Shown here piece after piece: positions 25,401 through 38,168 of a stretch of 64,000 nt of DNA. A program made the translations under genes and the position numbers. Position 1 is the first letter of the stretch. Each line of letters opens with the position of its first letter. The stretch lies in the NCBI RefSeq assembly GCF_003672135.1, contig NC_039511.1, forward strand, positions 336,464-400,463, read 5' to 3'. The notes beneath the pieces are model-generated. The model had not been told where the DNA came from. It did not search any database and saw only the letters and a list, made by a program, of their open reading frames with translations. The stretch is from Ooceraea biroi (taxonomy: Eukaryota; Arthropoda; Insecta; Hymenoptera; Formicidae).

Positions 25401-27590
25401 GTATCGTGTATTATCGTATTATTATATTGCATTGCGTACTAGGGCTATTGATTCGTGATAAATGAGCAGAATTATTCGTTATACTCTTGTCATTAATTTA
25501 GTGTTTGATAAAGATTTTAACGTTAATTTCTTATATCTAAAACTTTTTTCTATTCTACATCAAATTTGTAAGAATTAATTTAAGAATTATAATTTAAAAT
25601 CTTTATCTCATAATCACAGAGCGGAGATGTCTTATCTCTTAAGACACATCGTCGGGTGTTACGATGGCAAAATTCATGTTCTCGTTATGCGACGCGAGAA
25701 TCGTCAAGAAAGGCATAAATCTCGTTTGATTAATGGCACAGGCTTAAAGAACGACGCTGACGAGACCCGCGAGGGCGGTGACACTCGAAAGGTCGCGGAT
25801 ATGAGGAGCAGCGATATGGCGCGCCATTCATCGAAATCCATGGGTTTAGAGTGCGCTTTTACGCCAAACAAACCGCAAATCCTCACAATGAAACAACTAC
25901 GAGACACGTCGAACACGTGCATTCTTCTTTATACATATTTTGCTCATAAGAAAATTCGTTATCGCAATATATATAGTCACAAGTGGCTGTGGCGCAAAAG
26001 CGTGTACACTATTTTTCTTAGAATTCAAACAAGGTATTTAAACAATGTCTTCAGGCTGATGTCAATATCGTTTTTAATTAATAATCTCTGTCGCGATATA
26101 CATGCAGGATTTTTCTCAAAAATCGCGATAACCGCCTTGTCCTTTGTCCATGTACCTTCTACTATATGACACTGAAAATGTTAACTTGAATTGCCGGTTC
26201 TAAATCTTTGGCTTATTCGTTCAGCCGGTATATCAAGAAAATAACGAGGACTTCACTCAAACGGAACAAGAATATATTTCACTGACACTGACAATTCGTT
26301 TATTTCGAGTTCAAAGACCTGGTACTTGTTATACAAAATCTCAAGATCTTAAGAAGAAATTGCACGCACATGGCATTTTTCGCCCGGAACTTTATGACTC
26401 TCTGACTGCCGGAGTGTAGATGCAGAAGAGCCAAATCAAGATGTTACTCATCATTTTCTTCGAAAGAAATCGTCCATATTGATTTACAATTAGAAGGAGT
26501 ATATTTTGAATTAAAAAAAAGTAAAAATAAGAAGTAATTGAGATATTTTCTAATATTTTTTCGATATCAGGCACATCAATTCCTGAAAAGATCATGTATT
26601 TATGTGAGGCAATTTGAATGAAAGTCCAATTAGTGTACACAATTATCATATGTATATTGTTACGTTACTATGTTTCAAGTATGTATGGTACAAGGATGAA
26701 ACTTAATTTACTTAATTTAAACATTAATAGAGAAGAAGACAGAGAGAGAAAACATTGATAACATAGTTGATGTGTATAATTAGTTACTATTGTGACAATT
26801 CATATGTTATTCCGTTTAGTAACTTTTTATATTAAATTTTATATTTTGTATTGTTTTCATTTGGTACAAGTATTTAATATAATTTTCTTGGGATAACATT
26901 TAACTAATCCATTTCAATATATTTATTTATATTGAATCTATATATATTCAATTTATTACTCTTTCTCTCAAAAGATATATTTACCTTCAATTTCGAGGAT
27001 CATCACAGAGGAGAAAACAAAGAGAACACGCGAAATTGTATCTGTCGGCACTCTCAAAGGTAAAGCAATAGACACCATTCGTGATGAGATAAAAGAATAC
27101 CGTATAAAATCGCTGACAAAAGACAAAAGAATATCGTATAAAATGGCACCTCCCACACGCGTATTGTTGTGCAATGCAAGGCTTAGAATTGTTTGAACAA
27201 CCGTGTTTATGATCCACCGTCTTTCTTAAACTACATTTGTTTGCTTTTTCTGATTTCACCGCGAACCAGTTGTGTGTGTCGTACTCTGTTCCTTCCGATT
27301 TATCCACCTAGTTGATTTAGCAAATAAAGCTCGAAAGCGGAACTCACGTAAAAGAATATAGAAAATATTTTTCTTCATAAGACACGCAATTTTCATTCAT
27401 CTAATGTCGCGCGTACATTTTATTCAATTCAGTAATTGATGTATTAATTTCTTGCTTATATGTGTTAATATGATAATTATATATTCATGCTTGTAATCCT
27501 AAATACGTAACGAGATTACGTGTTGGCGAGACTTTGATCTTACAACGCGTGACCGTATCTGTGACTGCATGCCAGAAAAATTATCATACA
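22473..27590. other. Intergenic DNA with three CpG-rich blocks
   Basis: GC/CpG-enriched blocks lie at about 22760-22900, 23930-24260 and 24780-25300, separated by AT-rich DNA. On the - strand 22751-23071 stays open for about 106 codons and ends in a GC-rich stretch, but it has no ATG start and no recognised domain. A 180-codon + strand frame at 25627-26169 has coding-like bias only in its first half. A hairpin (about 25118-25165, cgcgcgtgtg...cacacgcgcg) is visible. No assignment is possible. Confidence 0.4.
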
Positions 27591-27594
27591 AATC

Positions 27595-27614
27595 GCCTGC
27601 GTGGTGCAATCGGC

Positions 27615-27651
<37 letters not shown>

Positions 27652-27668
27652 GAGCCCACCCGGGGGCG
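27595..27668 (+). tRNA. tRNA-Asn (GUU)
   Basis: A 74-nt cloverleaf with anticodon GTT in ctGTTaa, a five-pair T-stem (ggtgg/ccacc) around ttcgagc, a D-arm with aatcggcta, and discriminator G. A T-run just downstream (near 27680) fits Pol III termination. The acceptor stem has a G-G mismatch at pair 5: the 5' strand reads gcctgcg against cgggggc, where metazoan tRNA-Asn normally has C at that place. The D-stem also has a T-G wobble. It may still fold, but could be a drifting copy. Confidence 0.93.
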
Positions 27669-27995
27669 AACTTCTTCTTTTGCCATTCTTGATCAAGTGG
27701 ATCGAAACTGCTGAGATTAACGATCAGATTAGATCTTTTTGCAACATTCACAATCTATGTACAATATTTACTATTTACTTTACTGATTTCTTCCTCTTAA
27801 TGTAATACTTATAATAAGAAATCTACTTCAATTTTATAGTCTAAAGAAATGCAACATGCTGTAACATCCAAATTAATGATTGGAGATATTAAAGTTAAAT
27901 ATTACATATTTAACTAAACGTGCATCTTCAAATTGTTTTTAAAACATTGAACAGATTTTTAAGATTATAAATCTATAAGATATGCAAAAGATAAT

Positions 27996-28068
27996 CGCCC
28001 AACGTGGGGCTCGAACCCACGACCCTGAGATTAAGAGTCTCATGCTCTACCGACTGAGCTAGCCGGGC
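27996..28068 (-). tRNA. tRNA-Lys (CUU)
   Basis: On the - strand a 73-nt cloverleaf reads gcccggctagctcagtcgg..., with anticodon CTT in actCTTaat, T-arm gtgggttcgagccccac and discriminator G. All stems pair; the acceptor is gcccggc with gttgggc including one wobble. A T-run follows on the transcribed strand (aaaag on + at about 27986). Looks functional. Confidence 0.96.
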
Positions 28069-28069
28069 T

Positions 28070-29788
28070 TGTCTAATGTAATGCTCCTTTACAGACAAAA
28101 ATTGTTTTAAATCAGACAAAGTGTTTCTTATAGATTTTTGAGTGCTGAAAACGATACCGCAAACCAAATTACATTTTGGCGCAAGAAGAACTTCGATTCG
28201 CAAAATTGAGTTCAGGAGAGCGAAAAATGTGAGGCAGTGCATGGTCGGCAGGGCGTTCACAATAAGGTAGTGGCCTTTGTGTCGCTTTTTTCTCGTTGGC
28301 ATCAAGAAAAGAGGATAGGACAGAGAAAAAACGACGTTCTGCGATTCCTGCTGAAATTGACCTCGAGACGTCATTTTACATGAGCAATTTTTGAACTTCA
28401 TAAATATTAATTTTCTAGCCGTAATCCTGTTCTCAAACTTTAAACGCGTTTTTCAAAACAGCATTTTACGCTAGTTTTGACTGAAGATATCGACTTGCTT
28501 TGTTTTAAATTGAAGATAAAGACGTATTACATAAATTGAACCTAAGTCTGTATATAAAAATTAATGTTTTAATGATGTTTTAATAACAAATAAAACTTGA
28601 ATTTTTTGTCGTTTTTTGGTTTTTTGCCCGCCATTGCTCTAATTTTGACGTTTTTTTTTTTAATTTAGGTTCAGTCTATAGAGAAGGATTCCAGCTACAA
28701 AATGCCTTCAGAATTAAAAAATTCCAACTCGTTCTCCCGGAATCATGGCAAAACCGCAAAAGCGAACGCGTTTTTTTATCAACAATTTCTCACTCAATTA
28801 TTAATATTTTGTAGATTTCTGACGCTTATTTTATTCCATAAAATACATTAAAAAACGTGTAACAAACAAACTTTGTGTATGTTTATTTATTTGTCCACAA
28901 CCATCATTTGAATCTCACCCAATTTTCGGTTGAAACCGCTCTAATCCCCTTAACAAAATAATTGATTCTCGAATTCTTTCATTATCTTAAAACTGGAAAA
29001 TCTGATCTAAGAATAAATACATGCGAACAATTCAGCAAAACAAAGCTATCAAATATTATAATAATTACTGTTTGACAAGACACCCCGTACATGTGAGCAG
29101 GAACACGAGTGAATATACATAAATCGCGCCTAATCCGTAAATTGTTATCTTATACCTTTCAAGTACTCTAGCACATTTAAACCTTCCCGACACTTTCTAT
29201 CAGAAACACGTTAATTTACACTGGAACAGTTAAGAATACAGGCAATAATACATTTTCTAAAAACAACAAGCATGGCTGTGTGCGTCGAGAATAATCAATT
29301 CGCCACATTGCCGTAACTTCCTCTGTCTTCTTTTTAGCACGCCGTTAAGATCCCTTTTCCCATAACTTACAGAGCATTTTAGCTAGAGTTACCACATTGG
29401 CAAGAGATAAACATTCGAGGCATCTGCGTTGTGTTATAGACCATGTTGTAAACCATGAAGGCACTGTTGCGCATTATCGATTGTCGCTGAATACCAAGCA
29501 GCAATACAATTTGTTTTTCTTGAAAGAACTTCTTACAGCAAATTTAAATCTAAATGATCAAAATCGAAATACGTTTCAAGGGAAAACTATTTTTGTAATT
29601 AGATTAGCACTAATTATGCTACCATACATAAACTATAACTTGCATTTTAATTAATAAATTTTATTAATAATTCGAAAACCAGAATTTGTTCAGATATAAT
29701 CTTGAGAACCATCGTTTATTGTAAATTGTATTTAAGTGTACTTGAGAGATGCTAAACTAAATAATAAAAGAAATACAAAAGTAATTTT
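28070..29788. other. Intergenic spacer between tRNA-Lys and tRNA-Asp
   Basis: AT-rich DNA without a recognised gene. A motif gacaccccgta at about 29081 resembles a mariner/MITE terminus but has no partner. The 142-codon frame on - at 27973-28401 runs through the tRNA-Lys gene and is not a gene. Confidence 0.45.
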
Positions 29789-29860
29789 CTCCTCGACGGG
29801 GAATCGAACCCCGGTCTCCCGCGTGACAGGCGGGGATACTAACCACTATACTATCGAGGA
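29789..29860 (-). tRNA. tRNA-Asp (GUC)
   Basis: On the - strand a 72-nt cloverleaf begins tcctcgatagtatagtgg, with anticodon GTC in ctGTCac, T-arm ccggggttcgattccccg and discriminator G. Stems pair well, and a T-run lies downstream (aaaa on + near 29777-29780). Looks functional. Confidence 0.96.
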
Positions 29861-30487
29861 ATTCTTAAGGGATGATTTTTCAACAATCAATAAAAGGGAC
29901 ACAAAGAGCATATATTTACAAAGAAATTTATAAAAATATAATATAAATTTTTTTAAATATATTACAAAGTATTTAAGAAGATCCATCAATTATCGACACA
30001 GATCAATAAAAATAGTAAAAAGAAACATTAATATATTAAGAATCTTCTATTCTTACAATTAAACCTGAAGTTTTTATTTTAATAACTAATTTTATATTTA
30101 TTTCGATTTTTCATTTTTGTCCTTCTATCAAAGTGTTAACGTAAGTTCATAATAATACATTGAATTATATAAATTATTAGTTTCTACAAATCATTGTGTT
30201 TTTTTATTCTTATCTTCCTATTTTGTTTTAAAATATTATCGACTTTACTAGTATCTCATTATTTAAAAAATGTAAAATAAATATGTTTATAAAATATATT
30301 CTTCGTAAATATTTTTGTGTATCTTTTGACCTAAAAGTATTAAATTAAACAAATAATTTATTTATTAAAAAAAAAGAAAATCTAACCGCAAGAAAATCCC
30401 TAGCTTATATAATTCTTTATTTTTAGTAAAATTGCGAATATAAAATTATACGATTACTAAAATTTAAAAAAGTGTAAAAAAACAGAC

Positions 30488-30569
30488 CGACGAGGATGGG
30501 ATTCGAACCCACGCGTGCAGAGCACATTGGATTAGCAGTCCAACGCCTTAACCACTCGGCCACCTCGTC
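30488..30569 (-). tRNA. tRNA-Ser (GCU)
   Basis: On the - strand an 82-nt class II tRNA begins gacgaggtggccgagtgg, with anticodon GCT in actGCTaat, a long variable arm typical of serine tRNA, T-arm gtgggttcgaatcccat and discriminator G. A T-rich terminator follows (a-run on + at about 30476-30481). Looks functional. Confidence 0.96.
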
Positions 30570-32940
30570 TTCGTCTACATTTTTGTCTTAATATACAGAT
30601 CATAATGCGTTCTAAATTTATCTATAAATTAATTACTTTTTAATAAAATTTAATTAATATTATTATTAGTTATTTAATTTTTTCAAGAATAATATATATT
30701 TTCTATATTAAAAATGATGATCCTTTTAAGGACAAGTACTTTTTTATAATATCTACAATGTTTAAAATGTAAATAATAAAACATAATAGATAACATAATT
30801 AAAATGTATGTATATTGTCAAGATCATGACTCTGGGTAATCTTTAAGATTTTTAGTTATTATTGCTATTGTTTCTAAAATAGTTGTTAATAAATATGTAA
30901 GTTTTCATAAAAGAGAATCCAACTTTAATCGCTTTATTTTGACTTTAACATTAGTAAAGTCATGACTATGAGTTACGTTTAAAAGATTTCAATCCTTGGT
31001 TATTATATTCATTAAAATGTTAAATGACAAGAACGTAATTGTATAACAACAGATATATGAGAAAAAGTTCGTAATTTCTTTATTAACTTTTTTTATTAAT
31101 AACTCTTTTATATCCAGTGAAAGACATCTAAAATCATTTGAATATTATCGGATTTACGACCTTATTTTTAAAAGAGAAGATTCATTGGACTTTGACAATA
31201 TACGTTATAATCAATAATGAAAAGTCTTAACTTTTGTAAGTATTGATTTTATCGATACATTTACCTAAAAAAATATTTAATAATCTGTTTTATCATAATG
31301 GATTTAGTAACCTTTAATCAATACTTAGCACCGACGCATATTTCATCGCCATAAGTTAGTGTTCGCTCATCCAATATCTATTTGATGAAGAAACGATAAA
31401 CGATGCTTCGGTAAGTCTCTTTGCGGGTGCACGTGTTAATAAATTCAAAGGAATGACTGTATAATGCAGCCTCGGTAATAACTCACTTAGTCGTGATTAC
31501 CAGCCGTAACCACGATTAAGCCGGAACTTTTATTACGAAAGTTTCGATCGATATAAGCCATGAGAGCAGGGCCCCTCGTGCGTGTGCGAAATATTATACT
31601 TATGTTATATGTATATGTCGGCTAATGACGAAATTCTATTCTTTTTTCGACAATTTTGCAAGTAACACTAAGTCGCTTCCATTTCTTCCATGTGTCGAAG
31701 TTGTCTTTAAACAACTGCTCGATTCGTATCGAATTCATTACATACAACACACAATGTTGTACAATGTCCAGCTCCCTGTTGTGGAACTACCCCGTATGCC
31801 GAGCAGCCGATCGTCCAGCTGATCGTCAGCTAAGAAGAGTTCCTGATGTCTCCTGGAAACAGAAAAAAAAGAGAGAGTTGACGCGACGCGTTGGTGGCAA
31901 TAAGACGTGTTCCCTTGCGTATTGGTTCGAGCTAAGCTGTATTGTCAATGCAAGCTACAATAAAGAGCCTTTCTTTGTGAAACGCAAGTTTCTTTTTCCG
32001 CGAGTGAGTGCTCGTGTGTGCGCTGTGCGAAAAACATTTTGGAACAACTACATACATCTATGTTAACTTCATTGTCAGATAAATAAATCAAATAAATTTC
32101 GTTTCTTAAACTTAAACTTAAAAAGTAATTGCCGTTGAACAAATTTAATTTAAAGAATTAGTTATATTTGTATGTGAATTTATAATGATAAAAGTATTCT
32201 GTAATTGCTCCGCACATATGTACATTGAACACATGTACTTTACGAACGATTCTGCAATTCTAATAGTGAAAGTTCCTCTTTAATTTCCGAATTTCATCTT
32301 CGAATACCAACACCGGTTTTTCTATTTAGCAATTTAGCAATTTCTAGGCAAATTTAATCACAGATTCACGTAGGACGCTACGATTTTATAAGTGATTATA
32401 AGTGGCCTCTTTTATATCTACCTACCTTGTTATCATCGTAGGGTGAACAATGCACGATTATTTCTCTCTGCGATCGTTAATGTTAATGAGCGCTGCTATT
32501 ACGCTGACATTAATTGCGCACTATCGTGACTACATTTGGTACGCATGCAAATATAAATCATTGCATATAAAACATTATTGCCTCACGATTGAATTGAACG
32601 CATTTTATTTCACTATAATTACCAAGCGACAAATAAGTCCCAGTAGAACTTAAAATCAAATACTAAATGCTATTAGTTTATCCTTGGATTAAAGACATAC
32701 ATTTCTGCAATTATCGGATTATCCATAAGAATATCTAGTATTTAAATCATTGCAAACTGGAATTATCACTCGTTTCGTGATATGGCATTACATACAATAT
32801 CATCAATTACACGCATCAATAATAAATATCGCGTTTTACTAATAACAGTGAAAGTAAACTTGAGAAACTTGAATGTGCGCATTGTATTGGTTCTCGAAAC
32901 GCATCCGCTAGTTCCGTAGGAAGTTACGTAATATGCAATC
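30570..32940. other. Intergenic, very AT-rich
   Basis: Largely low-complexity AT-rich sequence after the tRNA group, with a slightly GC-richer patch at 31360-31600. No gene was supported; open frames at 31625-32066 are short and overlap without domains. Confidence 0.45.
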
Positions 32941-32946
32941 GATGTT

Positions 32947-33827
32947 TTAAACGCATATGAACAATACTGACAATTCTAATGACGCCTCGGCACCTGTGCT
33001 TGCGACAGGCTTAAGACAGGCACTTCTAGGTCGAGGCGACGATGTGCACGTAGGCACCAGCTCGAATTGGCGAACACACTTGTAAGGACGGATCGGAGTT
33101 TTGCACGTTATACGATTGCTGGCGCCAACGTCAACCAATGTCTCTGCTGAATAAGGTCATGCATGCGAGAGTATGCCTTGATTAATACTCTGACCAATCC
33201 CGAGGAATGCAGCGTTATAATAAATCACATGCTCTGGCGATTAATATCGATCTATCCACTATGACAGACACGTGTATATCCGCTTCCGAATATGTCAAGG
33301 AGTTATTTGATCGAAGGATATTACGCGAAAATTACATCATACATTACACATCAAAAGAAACGAATAGTGAAAAAATCTTAAAAAATGTGAGACTTAACCC
33401 TTTGACTGCAAAAGACGTATATCCTCAAAAGTCGATTGATATGTATGAAAGGCGTATATGTATATGTATATGTATATTCTCGGCTCTTACGACTGGTTCT
33501 CGAATTTTTAGATTTCTATTAAGCGGGAAACGTATATAAGTGCACGCAGTTAACAAATGTTGATCAGCGAAATCGTTCGATAACATATACATACATGCTC
33601 GCATTGCTTATCTTGGTAGAGTTACTTGGTAGAGTGCACTGAACCGCGATACATAACTAGCCACTTTAAATAATGACTATGTGTCCTGATCATGTATGAA
33701 AAAATGTACGATAGGAAACAAGAAATTCTATCTTATAACGCATACGTACAAATTCTTCTTTTACAAGGTGGTTTATGAATTTTCATTTTTAAATTTTGAA
33801 GAAAATTTTAGAAAATTGATTACTGCC

Positions 33828-33860
<33 letters not shown>

Positions 33861-35099
33861 TGCATATGCATACATGCATCACATGCTTCTTCATGAAAAT
33901 ATTCAATATATTTATATAATCTGTTGTAAGATATTTCAAACATATCAAGTTTCTTAACTGAATCTTTTCCAAAAATTTCACTTGACTCATTTAATTTGAT
34001 ATTACACATAACCTTTTATTACATTTCCATTTTAATGTCGATGATAATGATGATGATGATGATAACAATAATAATAATATTATTAGTAATAATAATAACG
34101 TTCCATTTAAAAAGTGATATCTTATTTCTTTTTCTTCTTATATAAAACTAGTTTATGAATAAAAAACTGTGATATCACGACAAGATAATTCTAAATACTT
34201 GCATAAATACTCGCATGAGAATATAATATTGCATACAATAAACATATTTACACTTACCAAATCATGCAGAATTATCGTTATGATGTTTCTCCTTTGCATT
34301 TGTAATTTTTGCTTCGCTGCTGTTGCCTATTTCTTTAGTGCAAATAGTTGTTCATGTGCGCACATAACCAATTGTATATCGAATAATTCGTCACACACAT
34401 ACGACGGCCCGTTATTTATATGACATTCCCGAAGCTTACTCAATTTAAGCGAATTTCGACGAACTCGTATGTCGAAATGCAAGATACACGTTATACACAG
34501 ATGCTCGTTTTAAAGATTATAAAACTGCACGAAGCGCAAGTAAACAAAGCAATAAAGAGCATTCTTCTCCGCATCCATTGGATTCATTTGATGCAAATGC
34601 AGACAATATACGATACATATTTGGCCGATAAAAAATGAGAAAAATAACAATGTAACAAAAACAGAATATCATAAACGAATAGGGATTACATGCCTCGATA
34701 AATCTTCATAATCGTTATTGATCTTATGATAATCCCGATGTTCAATGAGATTATTATGCACTAAGTTCGCGATGCTCGATGCTCCGAATAAATAATGTAA
34801 AATATGTATATATCGAACATATATAAATTTGTCGATCAGTGTCGATCCAAGGTGACGGAATATGCAATACGGAGCATCAATATCGAAGGGCTCGGTCAAT
34901 CGTACTCACGTACTCTCGTAATCGTGGTCAGTTCAACGCAGTTCTGATTATCCGACGCTGAAATTGGCTTTTCCGGCACTGGTACGTACATAAAACTCAC
35001 TTTCGAGTCACAAAATGCGAACAACACAAGCGAGGTAACCGAGACAACCGAAACAACTGAGGCAACGAGATTTCGAATCACATGACCATTTTCTCGCAT
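32947..35099 (-). CDS. Putative two-exon small secreted/membrane protein gene
   Basis: Both exons stand out by base composition against AT-rich surroundings. Exon 1 (35099-34910) starts at ATG and encodes about 63 residues: a short polar head, a Val/Ser-rich hydrophobic segment of ~23 residues (residues 8-30), then a polar stretch with one Cys. It reaches GTGAGT in phase 1 (GTACGT at 34913 would be phase 0). Exon 2 begins at 33146 or 33143 (tandem CAG acceptors, both phase 1) and ends with TAA at 32947-32949. It encodes ~65 residues with several Cys and Pro. Joined, the frame is 128 or 129 residues. I do not recognise the family; extra exons in the 1.8-kb intron cannot be excluded. The hydrophobic segment could be a signal anchor or an uncleaved signal peptide. 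Exon pairing is my inference from phase and strand. Confidence 0.35.
33828..33854. repeat. (TA)n microsatellite
   Basis: About 13 uninterrupted TA units, followed by a short imperfect continuation. Confidence 0.9.
34039..34097. repeat. (GAT)n / (AAT)n compound microsatellite
   Basis: GAT-type triplets to about 34062 give way to AAT/ATT triplets. Simple repeat. Confidence 0.8.
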
Positions 35100-35109
35100 G
35101 CTTACATAC

Positions 35110-38100
35110 CGCGTGCGCGAAAACTCTCACGCAACGTAACTGACAACGAGTTAATTAAATTGGGGAATTGATCGCGCGAAATATATACGATATGGTTGCG
35201 ATTTTACACTTTCGAATTCGCACGAATGTAAGAAAGCGCTAAGTAACATTTTAATCGCTTTACCGCGAATTTATATAAAAATATAAGAAATCCAGTTTTA
35301 GTGATATTTACTTCACTATTTCTTATTTCTTTTCTTGAGAGTTATTTAGGATACGTATTAGGACATCTGTTAGGTTGTAACAAAAGTTCGTAGCATAAGT
35401 TTTTAGTGAAATTCCAAAATTATTATATATATGTATATGTATATAAAATTATTATACATACGGTGTTCATCAATCAGTTATGAACAATTATTCTCATATC
35501 TACAAGAAATATTTTTTGATTTGACCTCTGGATTGGAGCGACATTTCTTGTCACTTAGATTCCGACATTTCACGTAAGTCTAAGTGATAAAGAACACGCA
35601 GCTTCAACTCAGAAAGTCGATAATAATAATTAATAGAGAAACATAATATTATCGATTAATTCTCATAAGACACAATTTGTGCCTCGAAGAACGAAAGCAC
35701 ATTCACCCATCGACTCGTGCTCGCTGCATCTCTTAATAACCTGCTTTAATTAAATTCAATGCGCCTCGTGTCTCATCGACGTCCAATAACCGGCAGTGCA
35801 CGCGGTGCAACCACCTCAGAAACTGGTGCAAACTCGCCAGAGCTAATGAACGACGTTATCGGAATGGCGATCGCGCGAGCACATCACATCGCACAATACG
35901 TTGCATTCAGCGGACCGCTCGCGCGCGCGGCCGTGGTGTAACAGTATGCATCATCGCGCGATTCTAGTCAATACATTGCGAGCTGTGTCCGTAACGGAGA
36001 CAAGAATTGCACGATGACGTTGCATACAAGTGTTTTGTACGTGTGCAGTTCTCCGTTGCGTTACGTTGAAATACACGTCTTGCCTTGTCCCTGACAAGTC
36101 GGAAAGTTCGGTATCATATTTCGTAATGTTGCACGTAATACCTTGCAGTATAATACATTGGGATAAATACATAAGGGCTTTTTAACCCAACCTATTTTTC
36201 ACAGACGCGAGAGAAATAGTCTTTGAAATTAAGAAAATTAAGAAAATTAAGAAAATTAACTTTTGTTTTCTTTCGAGTTTTTAATTATGACATTCTCGCA
36301 TGTATCTTTTATTCTTTATAACAACAATATCTATCGGAGTGAAGGATACAGAGCGGCGGAATATCGGGGCCGGAACACGCATTCGATAGCCCCGTTGAAA
36401 GACTCTATCGATGCAAAGTACTCGTGTGTTACACAGGAACAATACAACATACGCTTCCCGCTCTCATTGGGTTACGTTTTAACGTATACCCAGCGTGACA
36501 ACAAAATTAGGGCTTCCATTCGCCGCAATATCCACCACTGGATGATGCCCATTATCCAGCGGTCGGACGATAATAACTCCGTCCATTAGCCGAGCGACAT
36601 CAGTCGCGGTAACGCAATTCGATGAGGTATCACCGTTAATCCAGTTGTGAAATTTGCATTAATTGTATCGATGATGACAACCACCAGCTTGCTATAAAGT
36701 CTTCATCAATAATAATATATACGCAGAAAAAGATCAATCCTATACTTTTCATTAAAAATAATAAACAAAAATCAGAAAATGCAATCTAAAATGTGTACTT
36801 TCATAATTATCATGTAATTACCATGAGTTAACACATTTTTTTCTGGAAATATGGTCGATATTCAATGTCTTTGAGCATACGTGACCGTCGTTAAACGAAC
36901 AATATTCATCCAATCATGATCGGAATACGATGACTTCGTTTTTGACACATGAGATGATGCATAACATCATACATGATTACACGCCCTTATACTTAATCTT
37001 TCAACATGTAACATTAAAGCATATGTACCAGATACGTTACATCATTTCAGTTTACGCATCAAGTATTGCGTGTTCAAATTAGTTCAGCTTCAGTTATTTA
37101 CCTTCGCATAAAAGAATACTTAAATACAAGTTTTTGCAAGGAATATAGTTTTTTCAATGCTATACACGATTTTATGACTTTTGAAATGTGCCATTATGAT
37201 GCAGATGCGATATTCCTATTCAGGTCTCATTAGTCTTTTTCAGAAAACATGTGAACAATATGTGAAAAACTTGTTTTGAAAAGAGGAAACAAGTTTTGCA
37301 CAATGCACATAGCTAACATCAATGTAAATAAATTAGCATATTCTCAAACTATTCAGCATTTTTATTCGTTCTTCAATATTAATCTTTTTCACGCTAACAA
37401 TTAAGAAATAATATTTATTTTATAACACAACTTAATTATCTGTATAAACAAGCTGACGACTTATGTATCTCATTTTAAAAATGTAAATAATTTAAAAATA
37501 TTGTAATAAAATGTTATACCTATCATTGTTTTTTAGCAGGAACGAAAATTCGCGCTGTGATTTAAGATCCCAACGAGTTCCAATCGCTACTAACGAATGA
37601 AACGGTTACAACGTGGGCATCAATGCGAAGAATTGACGAATGCAGTGCGCTCGGCATTGATAAATTTGATCAGTTTTACATCATACTATATTTTTCTTCC
37701 AGTCTGATCAGAGAAATTCTCTCATATTGCATTGTTTCTGATTGCTCTATGTGTCGTCATACAGTTCGTAGTACTCCAACCCACGCTTTTTAATCAGGAA
37801 AAATGAAAAATAGCCGAGAAATCAACTGCTACGATGAAATATATAGTTACGTCTACGTGTACGTAGATCGGGTACGCGCGCGCTAATAATACTAATACTA
37901 ATTGTAACGAATAATTATAACGAATCTCTCCTTAAATGAAGTAGAAACTTGACAAGAATAAATGGAATGCATTTTTATCGATTGTCATCAATTCATGTTA
38001 CATCTTAACATAAAATATTGAATTATCGTTGAAGGATAGGAAAAAAGAACGTGAAAAGGAAGAATGTGCCAGTGTTACTGAAAAAATACCGTCGTTTATT

Positions 38101-38160
38101 CTCTATTAAAATTATAACTTCTTACAGCCTATATAAGCACGCGCGGGTTAAACTACGGCG
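35110..38160. other. Intergenic DNA upstream of the small gene and downstream of the MADF gene
   Basis: A CpG-rich patch at about 35760-35950 could be promoter-like, since it lies upstream of the putative - strand gene ending at 35099. A phrase ttaggttgtaacaaaagttcg at 35369 resembles a mariner terminus but has no partner. A 10-bp tandem repeat (attaagaaaa, three copies) lies at 36229-36259. A 108-codon frame at 36263-36589 has no domain. Confidence 0.4.
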
Positions 38161-38168
38161 GACACTCG

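Larger units (their letters stand above)
33150..34905. other. AT-rich stretch with microsatellites, possible intron
   Basis: Contains a 110-codon + strand frame (33207-33539) with no domain, tandem gtatat units near 33457-33478, and the simple repeats listed separately. If the putative gene at 32947-35099 is real, this is its intron. Confidence 0.4.

Noticed and set aside
25627..26169. 180-codon + strand ORF
   Set aside because: No domain, no clear splice or promoter context, and the second half has the composition of AT-rich intergenic DNA.
27973..28401. 142-codon - strand ORF
   Set aside because: It overlaps the tRNA-Lys gene and has no domain.
35369..35395. Mariner-like terminus ttaggttgtaacaaaagttcg
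   Set aside because: No inverted partner or transposase remnant was found nearby; resemblance over about 20 bp could be chance.
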